A stretch of DNA of 64,000 bases from Tyto alba (Eukaryota > Chordata > Aves > Strigiformes > Tytonidae): NCBI RefSeq assembly GCF_018691265.1, contig NW_024881322.1, positions 1,116,001 through 1,180,000 of the forward strand, given 5' to 3'. This document shows positions 60,458 through 64,000 of this stretch, in pieces. The first letter of the stretch is position 1. The number at the start of each line of letters is the position of its first letter. Position numbers and translations under genes: made by a program. The notes under the pieces were generated by a model, which ran no database searches, was not told the origin of the DNA, and saw only the letters and a program-made list of their open reading frames with translations.

Positions 60458-61085
60458 CAATGCAAACCTCAAGGAAATACCCAGAGATCTGCCTCCAGAA
60501 ACAGTCTTACTTTACTTGGACTCCAATCAGATAACTTCTATCCCTAACGAAATTTTTAAGGACTTGCACCAACTGAGGGTCCTCAACTTATCAAAAAACG
60601 GGATTGAGTTTATAGACGAACATGCCTTTAAAGGGGTGGCAGAAACCTTGCAGACTCTGGATTTGTCTGACAACCGGATTCAAAGCGTGCACAAAAATGC
60701 TTTCAACAACTTGAAGGCCAGAGCCAGAATTGCAAACAACCCCTGGCACTGTGACTGCACGCTGCAGCAGGTGTTGAGGAGCATGGCCTCCAACCACGAG
60801 ACGGCCAACAACGTCATCTGCAAGACTTCTGTGCTGGATGAACACGCGGGGAGACCGTTCCTCAACGCTGCCAACGATGCTGACCTCTGCAACCTGCCTA
60901 AAAAGACTACCGATTACGCCATGCTGGTCACCATGTTTGGCTGGTTCACCATGGTGATCTCCTACGTGGTTTATTACGTCCGGCAAAATCAGGAGGATGC
61001 GAGGAGGCACCTGGAGTACTTGAAATCCCTGCCGAGCAGGCAAAAGAAACCGGACGAAGCCGATGACATTAGCACTGTGGTATAG
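60306..61085 (+). CDS. LRRC3B: Leucine-rich repeat-containing protein 3B
   Basis: Complete 259-residue single-exon CDS, the usual family length. I recognise it by near-identity to vertebrate LRRC3B, a single-pass type I membrane protein described as a candidate tumour suppressor in human. Visible layout: signal peptide about 1-33; LRRNT cap with C34, C38, C40 and C50; three LRRs at about 65-89, 90-113 and 115-138; LRRCT cap starting NNPWHCDC with C149, C151, C172 and C195; transmembrane helix about 204-224; basic/acidic cytoplasmic tail 225-259 ending STVV, a class I PDZ-ligand pattern. N-glycosylation sequons lie at N47 (NVS) and N94 (NLS). The start at 60306 has A at -3 and is the first in-frame Met after a TGA at 60294. 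No frameshift or missing key residue is seen. The molecular partner is not established by sequence. Confidence 0.98.
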   Translation: MHLVDLWLTRSLSMCLLLQSFVLMILCFHSASMCPKGCLCSHSGGLNVSCSNANLKEIPRDLPPETVLLYLDSNQITSIPNEIFKDLHQLRVLNLSKNGIEFIDEHAFKGVAETLQTLDLSDNRIQSVHKNAFNNLKARARIANNPWHCDCTLQQVLRSMASNHETANNVICKTSVLDEHAGRPFLNAANDADLCNLPKKTTDYAMLVTMFGWFTMVISYVVYYVRQNQEDARRHLEYLKSLPSRQKKPDEADDISTVV

Positions 61086-61387
61086 TATTCTGAATACAAT
61101 GGCTGCCTTTGGGATGGAAACGAGATCTGGATGACTCTAAAACCAGAGGTTTACTTCTAACGCTCGTTGTAGACATTAAGACTCTTGGGTTTTTTGTTTT
61201 TTTTTTTTTTTCCTGTTTAACTGAATTACGCCACTGTTGAGCTTTCTGACAGAAAGTTTGGTCCGGGTGGTTATACTTCAATTATTTCTCTGGTGGTATC
61301 CTAAAGCAAGTGAATTAATATGTAAACGTTAGTTTAGACCCATTCCACTATTTAATAACGAAATTTATTTTTTTAATTTAAAAACCA

Positions 61388-61393
61388 AATAAA
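61388..61393 (+). terminator. LRRC3B: Candidate LRRC3B poly(A) signal (proximal)
   Basis: The first AATAAA downstream of the stop codon, about 300 nt into the 3' UTR. The downstream sequence is only mildly GT-rich, so use is uncertain. Confidence 0.45.
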
Positions 61394-61439
61394 AGCTTAA
61401 ATTTGAACCATGTAAACCAGAGTAGTTTATTGATCGGAA

Positions 61440-61918
61440 ACCTGGCCGGTGCCAGAGCATGCTCGGTTTGATCAGTGAGGTCGAAGAGAGGAGCGATGTC
61501 CACGTGGGCTGTGAGAGGTCTGGGAGTGGAGGGGCCCCGAAGGGACCTTCGCTCCCTGGGGGGCGAGGTGAAGAGCTGGTGACTGGGAGCCCATTTTGGG
61601 GGGCTGCTTGCCGTGAGAGGAGAGGGACGCGGTGTGGGGAGAGCGGAGTGCCCCGACCCGGGGTGCCGGAGGCCGATGCTCGGGTAAGACCCCGGAGGGC
61701 GTTTCGGCAGCGCCGAGGAGGAGCCGGCGCGAGGGGCGATGCGCTGCAGGACATCGAGGGGAGGTAAGCGGGGAAACGCGGCGCGTTGCGGTCCTGACGC
61801 CCGCGTACTGCCTGCCTCGAGCTCCGGGCGGGGGGCCCCAGCTCCGGGGAGGGCAGCAAGAGGGCAAGAGCAAACTCGGTACACTGTGCAAGCTAGAGTA
61901 CCGCTAGCGGTGATCGAG
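61440..61918. other. CpG-rich segment in LRRC3B 3' region
   Basis: Abrupt change from AT-rich 3' UTR to CpG-dense, GC-rich DNA with a GAG|GTAAGC donor-like site near 61765-61770. It is followed at once by a long A tract. The open frames crossing it (the longest is 192 codons on the minus strand) resemble nothing known. It could be a small orphan CpG island, part of a long 3' UTR, or an inserted retroposed segment. Confidence 0.5.
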
Positions 61919-61950
61919 AAAAAAAGAAAAAAAAAAAAAAAAAAAAAAAA
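61919..61950. repeat. A-rich tract ending the CpG-rich segment
   Basis: About 32 residues of A with a single G. It marks the right edge of the CpG-rich segment. AT-rich sequence with AATAAA (61959-61964) follows directly. Confidence 0.92.
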
Positions 61951-61958
61951 CAACATTA

Positions 61959-61964
61959 AATAAA
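61959..61964 (+). terminator. LRRC3B: Candidate distal poly(A) signal
   Basis: AATAAA directly after the A tract. A T-rich stretch follows within about 15 nt. It would be used only if the 3' UTR crosses the CpG-rich segment. Confidence 0.3.
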
Positions 61965-64000
61965 ATCAGTCTTTTTAATTTGCATCTTGCTTTGTCACTT
62001 AAAGTGGCCTTATTTTTTAGGGTGCAGCCATTTTAAAAAAGCAAGGTGGAATAAGTGAATATAGAGGCCGGGCGTATTCTGTTGTGTGTTAGAAAATATT
62101 TTTGTATGGTTTTATGGATAAATGTGTAGGAAAATATAAAGACCCTGCAGTTAAACTCAGCCTTGGATATGAAATGGATATTTTTAGAGCTCCGCCGTCT
62201 TTAAAAACATGATGGTTTTCTCTTTTCATAGATACAAGTTTTCAAAGGGAACTAATTCACAAGAATGTGTTCCTCTTATCCTTTATTACCATAATAAAAT
62301 GATTCTTGTCCCTGGGTCCCTATAGATCCAGTCTAACTGACATTGGAATATGGATTGCAGGAGGGTGGATTAAAAATTTATAAAATGCTGCTTTGCAAAA
62401 ACAAGTGTTACAGGATAGCCTTAAAAAATTCAAAAAAACTCTAGAGTCATATCTCCCATTAGATTAGCTGTTATTTCTGTTACAATTATACTCTTTTGTA
62501 TCTTAGAAGGCACAGGTTTGTTCATCTTATTTCTTTCAGGACATTGCTAAAAGAATATCTAAAATTTGTTTCAAAGCAGGTGAGAGAACAGGGAAAAAAA
62601 AGGCTTTTTTTTTTTTTTTAAATGTACAGAGAGCCAATTTTTTATGTCATCTCCGTGGACTGAGGCCTGCATGAATAGCTGTTCTTGTGACTGGCTTAGC
62701 TATTTGCATTGTTTTATCTCGATGAACAGTTTTTGGCATATTAGGAGATTGCTAATGTTTGTAAAGGGCGCAGTCCAAAAAATATCTGTTCACTGACATT
62801 TCTGCCTCCCCACTTTCCCACCCCTCATTGAGTAAAAATTTTATTTTCTAAGGAGGGGAGGCTGTTGACTTATATACCCTGCTTATTTTGCATTTTAGAT
62901 CTTCCTTTTTTTACAGCTCTGTCTTGCTGAACTTTCCAGCGTCGCCAAAGTGCCGCCCCCAGCCCCCCAAGCTCTGCGTGGCCTCCTGCAGGAGCCAGAA
63001 GCAGTGGGGCTAAATACAAATGGGAATCTGAAGAGAGCAGATAAAATGTTATATCGTACAGGCAATATAAAAAAACTCTGCTGAACAAGATGTGTAGTGC
63101 CTCTGTGTAGGCTGAGCCAAGTTCCTTCCTGATACAATTCTCCTAATTTCTCTAAAATCTCCTTCAGGGCAAAATTTGTCTTGTCTCTGTTGCTGTGTTC
63201 CCCAAGTGATATTTTGGATTCCAGCTAGTATGCTACTTTTGGAAAAAGCAGGGGGGACCAGCTAAGAGAAGGGACTGAACTGGAGGTACTAACTTAATCA
63301 AGAGTTCAGTGCTGTTTATTCACAGCTAAATGCAGGAATTTCTCCACAAAACTTGGACAAAATTATTTAAACAACAACATTTACAAAAATCGGAACAGTC
63401 TTAAAACACTTAAAACCACTTGCAGGTTTTTAAAATTTACTTTCAAGCAGCATTTTTTAAAAAACAAAACAAAACAAAAACCAAAAAACAACAACAACAA
63501 CCAAAAAAAAAAAAAAAAAAAAAAAAAACAAGACAAAGCAAAACTCGTCCTAAAACTGACTGACAAAACTATAAATAATTTATCTTTAGCTTTTCCATTT
63601 TTCCACTTCATTTATTGATCTGTAAGACTGGTTCTGGAGCTGGTACTGTTTTGCCCCAGATGAGCTTCTGACTCTACATGTTTGAATCCTGACCGAAACC
63701 AATTCAAGCCCAGTTAAGCTGTGCTCTGGAGAAAGGCTCTGGAGGAATGGTTTCATTTCAGTTCTGCAGGTCAGCTGATTTTCTTTAATTGACTCCCTAA
63801 CAAACATCTCTCCTCACAAAGCTTTTCCTTTCTTCTTCTAAAGCCAATACGAAATCTCTGCTTAAAATCTGAGAATCAAGAGGTGCAAACTGGTCAAGCT
63901 GAATTTAGCTGACAAGGAAAATTAATTAAATCACTGTTCCTCAGCTATGTGGACTTGACAGTGCTAGTATTCCTGTCAACTCAAATATTTGAGCTATATC
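61965..64000. other. Downstream flank of LRRC3B
   Basis: AT-rich sequence, with a further AATAAA at 62293-62298 that could end a long LRRC3B 3' UTR. No second gene, exon or transposon is recognised to the end of the window. Confidence 0.5.
63462..63529. repeat. A-rich (CAAAA)/(CAA)n tract ending in A26
   Basis: CAAAA units, then CAA units, then a run of about 26 A residues. Low-complexity sequence. The minus-strand frame across it is an artefact. Confidence 0.85.

Larger units (their letters stand above)
60143..61393 (+). other. LRRC3B: LRRC3B exon 2: 5' leader, full CDS and start of 3' UTR
   Basis: The exon carries 163 nt of leader, the whole 780-nt coding sequence and a 3' UTR. The end given is the first AATAAA (61388-61393), and cleavage would fall a little further on. 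If the signals at 61959 or 62293 are used, the exon is 0.6-0.9 kb longer and would include the CpG-rich segment and A tract at 61.44-61.95 kb. Confidence 0.6.

Noticed and set aside
60591..61043. 150-codon minus-strand frame opposite LRRC3B
   Set aside because: It is a shadow of the conserved LRRC3B coding sequence with no independent evidence.

Overview
The window is vertebrate nuclear DNA, almost certainly from a bird (species not determined). It carries one recognisable protein gene, LRRC3B (leucine-rich repeat-containing 3B), on the + strand. The avian call rests on three things: the LRRC3B protein matches the amniote family over its full 259 residues; a long CR1-type LINE remnant of the kind that dominates bird genomes lies at about 39.1-40.7 kb; and there are no mammalian SINEs. 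A single coding exon, very long non-coding stretches, consensus splice sites and a CpG-island promoter rule out a prokaryotic reading.

Layout: 1-6.2 kb is upstream flank with no gene. From 6.2 to 8.3 kb lies an extremely GC-rich promoter region. It opens with a 33-unit minisatellite of CCCC-GAA-GGGG hairpins, followed by a CpG island with (CCCCGG)9, (CTG)9 and seven G or C homopolymers of 15 nt or more. A consensus donor at 7284/7285 probably ends non-coding exon 1, with two more donors at 7504 and 8062. Intron 1 then runs about 53 kb to an acceptor at 60141-60142. It contains a CpG-dense shoulder (20.1-20.4 kb), a 121-copy array of a 52-bp unit (20392-26684) in perfect register, a 443-bp polypurine tract (28551-28993), the CR1 remnant, an older CR1 tail (about 47.45 kb), an AT-rich 30-bp minisatellite (55.4 kb) and many A/T or C homopolymers. 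Exon 2 begins at 60143, has five upstream ATGs in its leader, and encodes all of LRRC3B (60306-61085). Behind it are possible poly(A) signals, a CpG-rich segment ending in an A tract (61.44-61.95 kb) and anonymous flank.

How it works together: the CpG island should drive a transcript whose 5' UTR spans both exons. Splicing removes the giant intron, and translation must pass several short uORFs, one overlapping the signal-peptide codons, before making a single-pass LRR membrane protein ending in a PDZ-ligand-like tail. The least ordinary features are structural DNA: the 52-bp array with its internal 2,600-bp perfect duplication, the promoter-proximal hairpin minisatellite, and the GGGGCC-type hexanucleotide near exon 1. 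No second protein gene, RNA gene or CRISPR array could be supported.
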